Program-made: the position numbers and the translations under genes
In this document: positions 51,888 to 60,439 of the stretch, one piece after another
How positions within the stretch are numbered: position 1 is the stretch's first letter
Layout: each line of letters opens with the position of its first letter
The notes under the pieces: generated by a model
Databases searched by the model: none
Told to the model about the DNA's origin: nothing
What the model saw: only the letters and a program-made list of their open reading frames with translations
Origin: JAEKNW01 sp963677815
GTDB taxonomy: Bacteria; Cloacimonadota; Cloacimonadia; Cloacimonadales; JAFGVF01
Direction of reading: 5' to 3'
DNA: 64,000 nt
NCBI GenBank assembly: GCA_963677815.1
Contig: OY782499.1
Span: 1,922,001 to 1,986,000, forward strand

Positions 51888-52227
51888 AGATATGGTCTTC
51901 TATGGTTACCATGGGGTGCAAGATGAAGAAAGAACTTTAGGGCAAAGATTCATTGTTACAATAACACTTTCAACAAATGATGCTAAAGACCAGAAGATTC
52001 ATAAACTTGAAGATACAGTTGATTATACTCAAGTTTATGCTGAAATTAGAAATATCATGGAAATTGAAAAATTTCATTTACTTGAGAATTGTGCTAACGA
52101 AATACTAGATAAACTTTTAGCTAGGTTTTCTTTGGTTGAATCTGCCTATGTTAGTATAAAAAAACCATCAGTGCCAATTCAAGGACATCTTAGTTTCTCT
52201 GAGATTGAAATGACTAGGGGTAGATGA
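51871..52227 (+). CDS. folB: Dihydroneopterin aldolase
   Basis: This 118-residue enzyme of folate synthesis begins KITLKDMVFYGYHGVQDEERTLGQRF. The catalytic Glu is in HGVQDEE and the catalytic Lys is in SIKKPS. Two upstream ATG codons (51853, 51862) are in frame, but AGAGG lies 9 bases before the ATG at 51871 and this start gives the usual length. It overlaps the RseC gene by 17 bp and the next folate gene by 4 bp. Confidence 0.93.
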   Translation: MKITLKDMVFYGYHGVQDEERTLGQRFIVTITLSTNDAKDQKIHKLEDTVDYTQVYAEIRNIMEIEKFHLLENCANEILDKLLARFSLVESAYVSIKKPSVPIQGHLSFSEIEMTRGR

Positions 52228-53696
52228 TGGAAGTTATTCTCTCACTTGGTTCAAACCAAGGAGATAGACTAGAATATTTAACTCAAGCTAGAAACAAGCT
52301 AGGTCAAATATCTTATCTAAAAAAAGAGAGTAGAGTTATAGAAACATTAGCTTGGGGGAAAACAGATCAAGCTAACTTCTTGAATCAAATTCTTGTTATT
52401 GAAACAGATGATTCTGCAAGACATTTGCTAAATAAAATTCTAGAAATTGAAAGAGCTTTAGGAAGAATTAGAGAAGAAAAATGGGGACCAAGAGTAATAG
52501 ATATAGATATTATCTATTATGGTAATTCAATTATAAAAGAGAAGGATTTACAAGTTCCTCATCCCTTATTACAGGATAGATTATTCGTATTAGAACCATT
52601 AAAAGAAATTTATGCAGACAAAATAGACCCGCGCTATAATATTAGTGTAAAGGAAATATATAATAAACTGATTACAGGAGATAAAATGAAAAAGGTTGGA
52701 GCTATTGTCCTTGCTGCTGGCAAAGGTACTAGAATGAAATCAAACAAACCAAAGGTTACCTTTGAACTTGCAGGGAAATCATTAGTTGAAAGAGTAGTTG
52801 AAACTGCTTCAAAATTAGATTCTAGTCTTACATGCGTTATAGTTGGTTATAAAAAAGAAGAAGTTATAAAATTAGTTGATAAATATGAGAATATAGCTTT
52901 TGCAGAACAAAAAGAACAGTTAGGTACAGGTCATGCAGTTAAAATCGCTAAAGAGGTTTTTGCTGATTTTACAGGTGATATCTTTATCCTTTGTGGTGAT
53001 GTTCCATTAACAAGACAAGAAACTCTCCAAGGTTTATTAGAAAGCCATCGCCAGCAAAACGCAGCTTGTACAGTTCTAACTCATGTTATTGATGATCCAG
53101 CAAGATATGGTAGAATAATTAGAGATAGTAAAGGTAATATTGATTCCATAGTTGAATATAAAGATGCTAATGACCAAGAAAGACAAATTAGAGAGATTAA
53201 TACAGGTATATATTGCTTTAAAAAAGATAAGTTATTCTCTGCCTTAGAGAAGATTACCAATGATAATGCTCAAAATGAATACTACCTACCTGATACTTTG
53301 AAGATATTAAATGATGAAAATGAAATTGTAGCTGGTCATATTCTCGAGAACTTTGTAGAAGCTGCTGGGATTAATTCTCAAGAACAGTTAGCCCAGCTAG
53401 AAACAGAATACTATAATGACATAAAAAAGTACTGGTTAAATCAAGGTGTGACTATAGAAAATCCAATGTCGGTAATTATCGGCGAGAATGTTATTCTTGA
53501 AAAAGATGTTGAAATTTCTGCTAACTGTATTCTCAAAGGAAAAACTCATGTTCAAGAAGCATCAAAAATCGGTCCTAATTCATATATCTTTGATAGTAAC
53601 ATTGGCCATAATTCTAACTTAAAAGGTTATAATATTCTTGTTAATGAGAATCTTGCTGATAATACTTGTCTAGACTTTCAGCAAAGAGTAAAATAG
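52224..53696 (+). CDS. Fusion: HPPK (FolK) plus GlmU-type uridylyltransferase, with internal start
   Basis: One uninterrupted frame of 490 codons encodes two unrelated enzymes. Residues 1-154 are 6-hydroxymethyl-dihydropterin pyrophosphokinase (LSLGSNQGDR, EEKWGPRVIDIDIIYYG), the step after FolB. Residues 155-490 are a GlmU-like nucleotidyltransferase (GAIVLAAGKGTRMKSNKPKV, FILCGDVPLTR, AEQKEQLGTGHAV). A short left-handed beta-helix follows, but the acetyltransferase end of full GlmU (about 456 residues) is missing. A GGAG lies 5 bases before an in-frame ATG at 52686, the first codon of the GlmU part. The second enzyme may thus be made alone, as a fusion, or both ways. Confidence 0.88.
   Translation: MMEVILSLGSNQGDRLEYLTQARNKLGQISYLKKESRVIETLAWGKTDQANFLNQILVIETDDSARHLLNKILEIERALGRIREEKWGPRVIDIDIIYYGNSIIKEKDLQVPHPLLQDRLFVLEPLKEIYADKIDPRYNISVKEIYNKLITGDKMKKVGAIVLAAGKGTRMKSNKPKVTFELAGKSLVERVVETASKLDSSLTCVIVGYKKEEVIKLVDKYENIAFAEQKEQLGTGHAVKIAKEVFADFTGDIFILCGDVPLTRQETLQGLLESHRQQNAACTVLTHVIDDPARYGRIIRDSKGNIDSIVEYKDANDQERQIREINTGIYCFKKDKLFSALEKITNDNAQNEYYLPDTLKILNDENEIVAGHILENFVEAAGINSQEQLAQLETEYYNDIKKYWLNQGVTIENPMSVIIGENVILEKDVEISANCILKGKTHVQEASKIGPNSYIFDSNIGHNSNLKGYNILVNENLADNTCLDFQQRVK
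52677..52688 (+). promoter_or_regulatory. Internal ribosome-binding site and start codon in the folK-glmU frame
   Basis: GGAG (52677-52680), a 5-base spacer and ATG (52686-52688) lie exactly at the domain boundary. The spacing is as good as at any normal start in this window. Confidence 0.75.
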
Positions 53697-53704
53697 GAGA
53701 TTTG

Positions 53705-54199
53705 ATGGTAGAAAAATATCTCTATTCACCTTGGCGAATAGATTATATCTTGAGTGAGAAAGAAGATGGCTGTATCTTTTGTCTTAAGCCGGAAGCTAAT
53801 AAGGATCAAGACAATGGGATTGTTTTTAGATCTTCACATTGTTTTGTAATTCAGAACCTTTATCCTTACAATAACGGACATATTATGGTTGTTCCTTACA
53901 GGCATGTATCTTCTCTATTTGAGTTAAATGCAGATGAATTACAGGACTTATTTGCTACAGTCAGATTATCTGAAAAGGCTCTTAAAGATTGTTATCAGTG
54001 TGAAGGTCTTAATATTGGAATAAATGAAGGTAAGGCTGCTGGAGCAGGCATAGCCGAACATATTCATGTTCATTTAGTACCAAGATGGATTGGTGATGTT
54101 AATTTTATGACAGTTGTAGGTGGGAAAAGAGTCATTCCTGAAGCATTTGACGTGACTTTCATAAAACTAAAAGAACAATTTGACAAATATAAAGAGTAA
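53705..54199 (+). CDS. HIT-family nucleotide hydrolase/transferase
   Basis: This 164-residue histidine-triad protein has the active motif HIHVHLVPR (about 118-126) and two zinc-type cysteines (GCIFC, 23-26). The stretch YSPWRIDYIL and NLYPYNNGHIMVVPYRHV resemble Ap4A phosphorylase/hydrolase-like HIT proteins of bacteria. It acts on dinucleoside polyphosphates or nucleotide adducts. The start at 53705 has GGAG 5 bases before it; an upstream ATG at 53666 lies within the preceding gene. Confidence 0.88.
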   Translation: MVEKYLYSPWRIDYILSEKEDGCIFCLKPEANKDQDNGIVFRSSHCFVIQNLYPYNNGHIMVVPYRHVSSLFELNADELQDLFATVRLSEKALKDCYQCEGLNIGINEGKAAGAGIAEHIHVHLVPRWIGDVNFMTVVGGKRVIPEAFDVTFIKLKEQFDKYKE

Positions 54200-54205
54200 A
54201 ATAAT

Positions 54206-54652
54206 TTGACACTTAGGCAAAAAATAATCCTAGCAACAACAGCAATAATAGTGGTTACAATAACTATGATTGCAATAATAAATTATGCTTGGAACAGCAA
54301 AGATAAAAAAGATGATATTGATGATAGAGAATTATCAATTAAAATTCTTAATGGTTGCGGTATTCCTGGTCTAGCTAGGGATTATGAGAATTATCTAAAA
54401 GAAAAGTTTTCTGGATTTGAAAATTCCTTTTTTAAGTTCTCTGAGCCCTCTAATACTAGAAAATATATCTATAATAAAAGTGTTATAATTGTTTCACAGA
54501 AAATAGATATGACTTCAGAACCTAATAATTTAGATATATTGATGCAGAGAACTGGTATAAGCAACTGGACTTATGCTATAGATGACGTAGAATTACCAGA
54601 TTATCAATTTTTGATAATTGTTGGAAGAGATTTTCAAAACATAATGAAATAA
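54206..54652 (+). CDS. Membrane-anchored LytR_C domain protein
   Basis: This 148-residue protein has one N-terminal TM helix (about 7-28) and an exported domain beginning LSIKILNGCGIPGLARDYENYLKE, the usual opening of the LytR_C domain found at the end of LytR-CpsA-Psr proteins. It lacks the catalytic LCP domain. It is often seen before rsfS in this kind of gene order, though its function is unknown. The start is a TTG with AAAGAG about 9 bases upstream, the only plausible one. Confidence 0.72.
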   Translation: MTLRQKIILATTAIIVVTITMIAIINYAWNSKDKKDDIDDRELSIKILNGCGIPGLARDYENYLKEKFSGFENSFFKFSEPSNTRKYIYNKSVIIVSQKIDMTSEPNNLDILMQRTGISNWTYAIDDVELPDYQFLIIVGRDFQNIMK

Positions 54653-54664
54653 GAGAGATATATT

Positions 54665-55033
54665 ATGCAAGGCAAAGAATTAGTAGAAAAATTAATAGAA
54701 TGGTCAGCAGGGCGTAAAGCTGAAAATATCAAGTATTATGACCTAAGAGGCAAGACATCATATACCGACTATGTTGTAATAGTTGAAGGTGGTTCAGAAT
54801 TACACATCAATGCGATTGCAGAAAATATTGTTGATGAATGTAAGGAAAATAAGATACAAGTTAGAGGAAAAGAAGGGATGAAATCTACTTCTTGGATTTT
54901 ACTTGACTTTGTAGATGTAATTATTCACATACTTACTCCTAGCACAAGAGAATTCTATAAGTTAGATAACTTGTTTGATAAACTTCAGAAAGATGAAAAA
55001 GAAGAAGTTCAGGAAGAGGACCTAGATGATTAA
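54665..55033 (+). CDS. rsfS: Ribosomal silencing factor RsfS
   Basis: This 122-residue protein of the RsfS/YbeB/iojap family has the typical YYDLRGKTSYTDYVVIVEG and GMKSTSWILLDFVDVIIHILTPSTREFYKLDNLF. It binds L14 and blocks subunit joining when nutrients are low. It overlaps argS by 8 bp. The C-terminal tail is acidic. Confidence 0.94.
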   Translation: MQGKELVEKLIEWSAGRKAENIKYYDLRGKTSYTDYVVIVEGGSELHINAIAENIVDECKENKIQVRGKEGMKSTSWILLDFVDVIIHILTPSTREFYKLDNLFDKLQKDEKEEVQEEDLDD

Positions 55034-57032
55034 AGATATTATTAGAGGGATTATTGACAATACATTAGAAAAATTGAATCTTGAAAATAATAACAAATTT
55101 AATATAGAAATACCTAATAATCCAGGACATGGAGATTATGCAACTAATGTTGCTATGGTATTATCAAAATTAAATAAAAAGAAGCCTTTAGCATTAGCTG
55201 AAATGATTAAGAAACAGCTGGAAAAAGACAAACACTTTTCTAAAGTAGAAATTGCTGGCCCAGGTTTTATAAATATTACAAATGATATTTCATTATATCA
55301 AGATATTGTCTATGATATTTTAAAGAAAAAAGAAGACTATGGTACATCAGAACATGGTCATGGGAAGAGAGTACTTTTAGAATTTGTTTCTGCTAACCCC
55401 ACAGGACCTTTAAACATAGTCTCAGCTCGAGCTGCTTCTTTTGGTGATACTCTTTATAGGATCTTTACCAAGGTAGGTTATGACGCAAAGCGTGAATTCT
55501 ATATTAACGATGCAGGTAATCAAGTTGATATTTTAGCTGAATCTATTGAGTTAAGATTAAGAGAAGTTAGAGGAGAAAATATTGGTGAGTTTCCTATGGA
55601 AGCTTATCATGGTGACTATTTGATCAAGATGGCTCAGGAACTAAATGCCACTGAGGGAAGTAGATTACTAATGCTTCCTGAAAGAGATAGAATAGAGAAC
55701 TTGAAAGAATATGCTTTAGGCGTAATTCATGATATGCAGGTTGAAAGTCTTAATAAATTAGGTGTTGAATTTGATAACTGGGTTTCAGAAAGAAAGCTTA
55801 GAGAACAAGGTGTTGTTGAAGAAGTTCTTTCTTTCCTAGCTGAAGCTGAATGTACTTATGAAAAAGATGATGCCATTTGGTTCTCTTCAACAAAGTTCGG
55901 TGATGATAAAGATAGGGTTTTAATGAAAGCTGATGGAACTATAACCTATTTTGTACCTGATTTAGCTTACCATCTTACAAAGTATCAAAGAGGTTTTGAT
56001 TATATTATTGATGTGCTTGGTCCTGACCATCATGGCTATGTTCCTAGATTGATGGCTGCTATCGAAGCCCTTAAATATGATAAAGATAAATTAGAGATAG
56101 TTTTCTTACAGCAAATCAATTTATTTGATGAAGGTGAAAGAATTAAAATGTCAAAACGTCTTGGTAAAATAATTACCATGGATGACCTAATCAATGAAGT
56201 CGGTAAGGATGTTGCAAGATTCTTCTTTATCGATAGAAGAACTAATGCTCATTTGAACTTTGATATGGATTTAGCTCGAAAACAGAGTGATGAAAACCCT
56301 GTTTATTATATCCAATATGCTCATGCAAGAATTAATTCTATAATTAAGAAAGCTAGAAAAGATTTCAATATTAGAATTGGAAAGCCTTCAAGAACTGCTC
56401 TATCTTATCTTCAAAATGATGAAGATATCGCTATGATGAAGAAGATGATAGATTACCCTCAGTTACTTATTGATGTGGCAGAAACTAGAGAACCTCACAG
56501 ATTAGCAAATTATGTTTTTGAGCTTGCTAGTCTAGTACATAAATATTACAGTAAGCACAAGGTTATTGATGTAGATGATTTAGAAACAACTAAAGGACGT
56601 CTTTTCTTAATATCAGCAGTAAAGAACGTTATTGCTTTAGCACTTGACCTCTTGGGTGTTAGTGCTCCAGAAAAAATGAAATCTAAGACACCTGCTCCTA
56701 AGAAAACTAAGAAGGAAGTTCCTAGTGAGAAAGCTGTAAGCAAGAAAACTTCTTCTAAGAAGGAGAACACTACAAAAAAAGAATCTCCGAAGAAAGAAAA
56801 GAAAGTAAAAAACGAGTCTGCTACAAGTTCAACAGATAAAGCTAAAGCTAAGAAAACAACAACTAGTAGCAAGAAAAGTGAAAGTAAAAAAGCTACTAGT
56901 AAAACTGATAAAGTAAAAAAAGAAACTAGTAAAACTAAGAAGGAAAGTCCTGCTAAAGAGAAAAAAACTACAAAGAAAAGTGCTGATAAAACTACTAAAA
57001 AGACAAGTACTAAGAAAAGCACTTCAAGATAA
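55026..57032 (+). CDS. argS: Arginyl-tRNA synthetase with degenerate HIGH box and Lys-rich tail
   Basis: This 668-residue class I synthetase has the N-terminal Add1 domain, a catalytic core and a DALR anticodon-binding domain ending near LLGVSAPEKM (about 557). The HIGH region reads ANPTGPLNIVSARAASFGD (about 123-141): both histidines of the usual HxGH are absent, while the KMSKR loop (about 376-380) is present. After the normal end there is a tail of about 110 residues made almost only of Lys, Ser, Thr, Glu and Ala, similar to histone H1 C-termini. It overlaps rsfS by 8 bp and ends the run from der. Confidence 0.93.
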   Translation: MIKDIIRGIIDNTLEKLNLENNNKFNIEIPNNPGHGDYATNVAMVLSKLNKKKPLALAEMIKKQLEKDKHFSKVEIAGPGFINITNDISLYQDIVYDILKKKEDYGTSEHGHGKRVLLEFVSANPTGPLNIVSARAASFGDTLYRIFTKVGYDAKREFYINDAGNQVDILAESIELRLREVRGENIGEFPMEAYHGDYLIKMAQELNATEGSRLLMLPERDRIENLKEYALGVIHDMQVESLNKLGVEFDNWVSERKLREQGVVEEVLSFLAEAECTYEKDDAIWFSSTKFGDDKDRVLMKADGTITYFVPDLAYHLTKYQRGFDYIIDVLGPDHHGYVPRLMAAIEALKYDKDKLEIVFLQQINLFDEGERIKMSKRLGKIITMDDLINEVGKDVARFFFIDRRTNAHLNFDMDLARKQSDENPVYYIQYAHARINSIIKKARKDFNIRIGKPSRTALSYLQNDEDIAMMKKMIDYPQLLIDVAETREPHRLANYVFELASLVHKYYSKHKVIDVDDLETTKGRLFLISAVKNVIALALDLLGVSAPEKMKSKTPAPKKTKKEVPSEKAVSKKTSSKKENTTKKESPKKEKKVKNESATSSTDKAKAKKTTTSSKKSESKKATSKTDKVKKETSKTKKESPAKEKKTTKKSADKTTKKTSTKKSTSR

Positions 57033-57070
57033 AAAATAATATTATTCATATAATATGTAACGAAATTATT

Positions 57071-57096
57071 AATCCCGCGTTTAACAACGTGGGATT
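57071..57096 (+). terminator. Terminator after argS
   Basis: AATCCCGCGT, a short loop and ACGTGGGATT (one G-T pair) are followed by ATATTT. It separates the argS run from the next operon. Confidence 0.7.
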
Positions 57097-57114
57097 ATAT
57101 TTATAAGGAGAATA

Positions 57115-57642
57115 ATGAATATTTTAATTGTTTCTGATACTCATAATAATATAGGATTATTTAGGAAAGTTCTACAGAATAATAAATCTGATATTTTGAT
57201 TCATTTAGGAGATTACTATGATGATTCAATCAAGGCAGATTATTCAAAATGTTGCAGAACTTTATATCGGGTTCCTGGTATCTATCATCCAGGTTATATT
57301 AATGGGTCTTTAAGTGCTATTGCTGATTTAGACTTGCAAGGTATTCCTATAAAATTAGTACATAGTATTGATGATATAGATTTCTCTAAAATTTCAAACC
57401 AAGTGATTTTCTATGGACATACACATCTTGCGAAAGTAAGCAGAAAAAATGGAAATATTCTTATAAACCCTGGGCATCTCAAAGTTGATGAGGATAGAAA
57501 TCAACTTGCTTCATTCATTAAGCTAGTTGTTGAAGATAACGAGATAAAGGTCCAGATGCATGAAGTAGCTAATGGACTTACTGATAGTTTTAAAATTATT
57601 AAAAATCAAGATAATATATTGGAGTTAGTTTATGGTGGATAA
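57115..57642 (+). CDS. YfcE/MJ0936-type metallophosphoesterase
   Basis: This 175-residue calcineurin-like phosphodiesterase has the metal motifs in order: SDTHNN (Asp8, His10), HLGDYYDD, YGHTHLAK and INPGHL. The family hydrolyses phosphodiesters in the cytosol; the true substrate is unknown. It overlaps the moxR gene by 11 bp and so is the first gene of the Bat operon. AAGGAG lies 6 bases before the ATG. Confidence 0.88.
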   Translation: MNILIVSDTHNNIGLFRKVLQNNKSDILIHLGDYYDDSIKADYSKCCRTLYRVPGIYHPGYINGSLSAIADLDLQGIPIKLVHSIDDIDFSKISNQVIFYGHTHLAKVSRKNGNILINPGHLKVDEDRNQLASFIKLVVEDNEIKVQMHEVANGLTDSFKIIKNQDNILELVYGG

Positions 57643-58615
57643 TCAATTTATTCCAAAAAGTGAAAACACTTATGATTTAAAAGCTCTTTTGAGCGAAATT
57701 AGGAAGGTAATAGTTGGTCAAGATTATATGGTAGAGAGAATATTGATAGGCTTACTAGCTGATGGGCATTTATTAATTGAAGGTGTCCCAGGGCTTGCTA
57801 AGACCCTAACTGTCTCTACTATTGCAAAGACTCTCGATGTTGAATTTAAGAGAATTCAGTTTACCCCAGATTTACTTCCTGCTGATATAACAGGAACTCT
57901 AATTTATAATCAGAAAACAGCCGATTTTACTGCTAAGAAGGGACCTCTCTTCGCCAACTTTATTCTTGCCGATGAAATTAATCGTGCTCCTTCAAAAGTA
58001 CAGTCTGCTCTCCTTGAAGCTATGCAGGAAAAACAAGTAACTCTGGGAGACGAAACCTACTCTCTTCCTAAACCTTTCTTAGTCATGGCTACACAAAACC
58101 CTCTTGAACAAGAAGGTACTTATCCTCTACCTGAGGCTCAACTAGATAGATTTATGCTTAAATTAAAAGTCCTATATCCTAGTAAAAACGAAGAAAAAGA
58201 GATTCTTAAAAGAATGGTGAAAACAACTATTATTAATATAAATTCTATCTTTAAACCTGAAGATATTATGAAGATGAGACAGGAAGTTGAGAATATCTAT
58301 ATGGATGAAAAATTATATGATTACATAGTAGATATTGTTTTCGCTACTAGAACTCCTGGTCTTTACAGAAATTTAAAAGAACTAGAAAACTATATAGATT
58401 TTGGGGCTTCTCCCCGTGCTTCTATCTGTTTAGCAAAAGCAGCTAAAGCTCATGCATATCTTGAAAATAGGAACTATGTTATTCCCGATGACATTAAAGC
58501 TATTAGTAAAGATGTACTTAGACACAGAATAATTTTGTCTTATGAAGCAGAAGCTGAGCAGTATGATAGCGATATGATAATCAGCAAAATATTTGATGAG
58601 GTTGAAGTACCATAG
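57632..58615 (+). CDS. MoxR-family AAA+ ATPase
   Basis: This 327-residue AAA+ protein has Walker A GVPGLAKT (51-58), Walker B FILADEINRAPSKVQSALLEAMQE, sensor 1 MATQNPLEQEGTYPLPEAQLDRF and a C-terminal lid. MoxR proteins act as chaperones that load metals or assemble complexes with VWA-domain partners. Here the next genes encode a DUF58 protein and two VWA proteins, the standard set. Confidence 0.93.
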   Translation: MVDNQFIPKSENTYDLKALLSEIRKVIVGQDYMVERILIGLLADGHLLIEGVPGLAKTLTVSTIAKTLDVEFKRIQFTPDLLPADITGTLIYNQKTADFTAKKGPLFANFILADEINRAPSKVQSALLEAMQEKQVTLGDETYSLPKPFLVMATQNPLEQEGTYPLPEAQLDRFMLKLKVLYPSKNEEKEILKRMVKTTIININSIFKPEDIMKMRQEVENIYMDEKLYDYIVDIVFATRTPGLYRNLKELENYIDFGASPRASICLAKAAKAHAYLENRNYVIPDDIKAISKDVLRHRIILSYEAEAEQYDSDMIISKIFDEVEVP

Positions 58616-58616
58616 T

Positions 58617-59501
58617 ATGGAAACTAAGGATATTATTAAGAAGATTAAGAAAATTGAGATTTCAACAAAAAACATAGTTGAAGAGCTCTTTGCTGGTGAA
58701 TATCATTCTTTATTCAAAGGACAGGGTTTAGAATTCTCAGAAGTAAGAGAATATACTCCAGGAGATAACTATAAACTTATTGACTGGAATGTGACTGCTC
58801 GTAATCAAAAGCCATTTATTAAGACTTTTGAAGAAACTCGTGAGCTTAATGTCCTCTTTTTAGTTGATTGCTCTGCTTCAAATATATTTGGTACAAGAAA
58901 TCAATTAAAATCAGAATATATTGCTGAAATCACTGCTGTTCTTTCATTTTCTGCCCTAATGAATCAAGACTTATGTGGCTTACTTATGTTTTCAAATGAA
59001 ATAGAGAAGTATATTCCTCCACGCAAGGGTAAGAAGTCAGCTCTTCAGATGCTTAGAGAAATCTTATTCTATGAAGCTAAAGAAAAAGGAACTGATATAG
59101 CAAAAGCTATTAAATTTATCTCAAAAGTTATTAAAAAGAGAAGTATAGTATTTATCATATCTGACTTTCAAGATTCAGCTTACAAGGATGCTCTTAAGCA
59201 TTTAAAGAACAAGCATGATGTTATCGCTATAAAAGTTACTGACCCAGCTGAAAGTGATATACCTGCTATGGGTATTGTTCATTTCATAGATCCTGAGACT
59301 GGACAACAGATGGTGATAAATACCAATAATCCAAAATTTAGAAAGAACTATATTGCTGAATCAAACAAGTTTGAAATAGAAACGATAAATATCATGAAAG
59401 AATGTCAGGTAGATATGCTAAACTTAAATACAGAACAATCTTATGTTAGAGAATTACAAAAGTTCTTTAATAAGAGATTGAAGAGAAAAAGCAAGAGGTA
59501 A
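58617..59501 (+). CDS. DUF58 domain protein (MoxR-associated)
   Basis: This 294-residue protein has the DUF58 core stretch YHSLFKGQGLEFSEVREYTPGDNYKLIDWNVTARNQKP and a VWA-like part (LFLVDCSASN). These proteins go with MoxR ATPases. Start choice: an ATG at 58593 overlaps moxR, but the protein family normally begins at the METKDI start (58617), one base after the moxR stop. Neither has a clear Shine-Dalgarno, so coupling to moxR translation is likely. Confidence 0.88.
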   Translation: METKDIIKKIKKIEISTKNIVEELFAGEYHSLFKGQGLEFSEVREYTPGDNYKLIDWNVTARNQKPFIKTFEETRELNVLFLVDCSASNIFGTRNQLKSEYIAEITAVLSFSALMNQDLCGLLMFSNEIEKYIPPRKGKKSALQMLREILFYEAKEKGTDIAKAIKFISKVIKKRSIVFIISDFQDSAYKDALKHLKNKHDVIAIKVTDPAESDIPAMGIVHFIDPETGQQMVINTNNPKFRKNYIAESNKFEIETINIMKECQVDMLNLNTEQSYVRELQKFFNKRLKRKSKR

Positions 59502-59503
59502 AT

Positions 59504-60439
59504 ATGAAAAAGAAGATATGCCTATTGATTCTATTATTCAGTTTAGCTTTTGCCCATGCTTTCCAACAGGATAATATTCTTCCAGAACCTTTAAAAGTTC
59601 TCCAAGTTTTTTCTGTGGATTTAAAATTTGATAAAGCTTTTAATCTTGTTAAGGCTCAATTGGAAGAAAAAGAGAATCTTATTAAGGCAGATGAAGACAA
59701 GTGGTCAGCTACTTTAACAGATTCTTTGACTTTGTCGTTAATGGCACTCAGACCTGGACAAATAACTGTTCCTAAAATCCAAATAATCACTTATGATGAA
59801 TTAGGAGCCGATACACTTTATACAGAAGCTTTTGATATCTTGGTCATGGCAGTTACAGATTCTACCAGTCAATTAACTGATATAAAGACTATCCAGGGAG
59901 CTAAAGCACCAATTACTTTAGAATCGCAATATGGCTGGTTTTATACATTGCTAAAATATTTGAGTATCTTAATAATAATTTTCTTAGTCGTTTATTTAAT
60001 ATATAAATATTATCCACTGATAAAAGCTAAGTTATATATGAACAGTATAGCTGAAGATTCCATTCTTCATTTACCATGGGAATATGCTCTAAAAGAACTT
60101 AATATTATTAAAAAGAGGATGTTACTAGTTGGGGGGAAAGAATACGAATTTTCTATAGAAATGTCTTTACTAATTAGAAGATTTTTAGAAAAATATTATG
60201 AGTTCCCAGCTGCAGAAAGAACTACTTTAGAAATTAAAGCAGCTATTAAAAGTATTAATATTAAAGAACAAGAAAGAATAATTAATATCTTAGTAATGCT
60301 TGATGAAATTAAATATACTAAAGGCAAATTAATTAGAGAGTTTAGTCCAGAAGAGGTCTATGATTGGTTTGAAAAATATCTTAAAACAATCAAGGTAGAA
60401 GAAGAGAAGAAACTAAAGGAAATGGAGGCTAAGAAATGA
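59504..60439 (+). CDS. Membrane protein of the Bat operon, unknown function
   Basis: This 311-residue protein has a signal peptide (ending AHA), a periplasmic beta-rich domain (about 20-140), one TM helix (about 150-170) and a cytoplasmic helical domain (about 175-311) resembling DUF4381. It occupies the position between DUF58 and BatA where a small membrane partner is usual. It overlaps BatA by 4 bases. Its molecular role is not known; it may link the VWA proteins to MoxR. Confidence 0.7.
   Translation: MKKKICLLILLFSLAFAHAFQQDNILPEPLKVLQVFSVDLKFDKAFNLVKAQLEEKENLIKADEDKWSATLTDSLTLSLMALRPGQITVPKIQIITYDELGADTLYTEAFDILVMAVTDSTSQLTDIKTIQGAKAPITLESQYGWFYTLLKYLSILIIIFLVVYLIYKYYPLIKAKLYMNSIAEDSILHLPWEYALKELNIIKKRMLLVGGKEYEFSIEMSLLIRRFLEKYYEFPAAERTTLEIKAAIKSINIKEQERIINILVMLDEIKYTKGKLIREFSPEEVYDWFEKYLKTIKVEEEKKLKEMEAKK

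Noticed and set aside
56546..57049. A hydrophobic 167-residue protein on the minus strand
   Set aside because: It is the antisense of the Lys/Ser-rich argS tail (AAA/AAG reads as TTT/CTT), with no other support.
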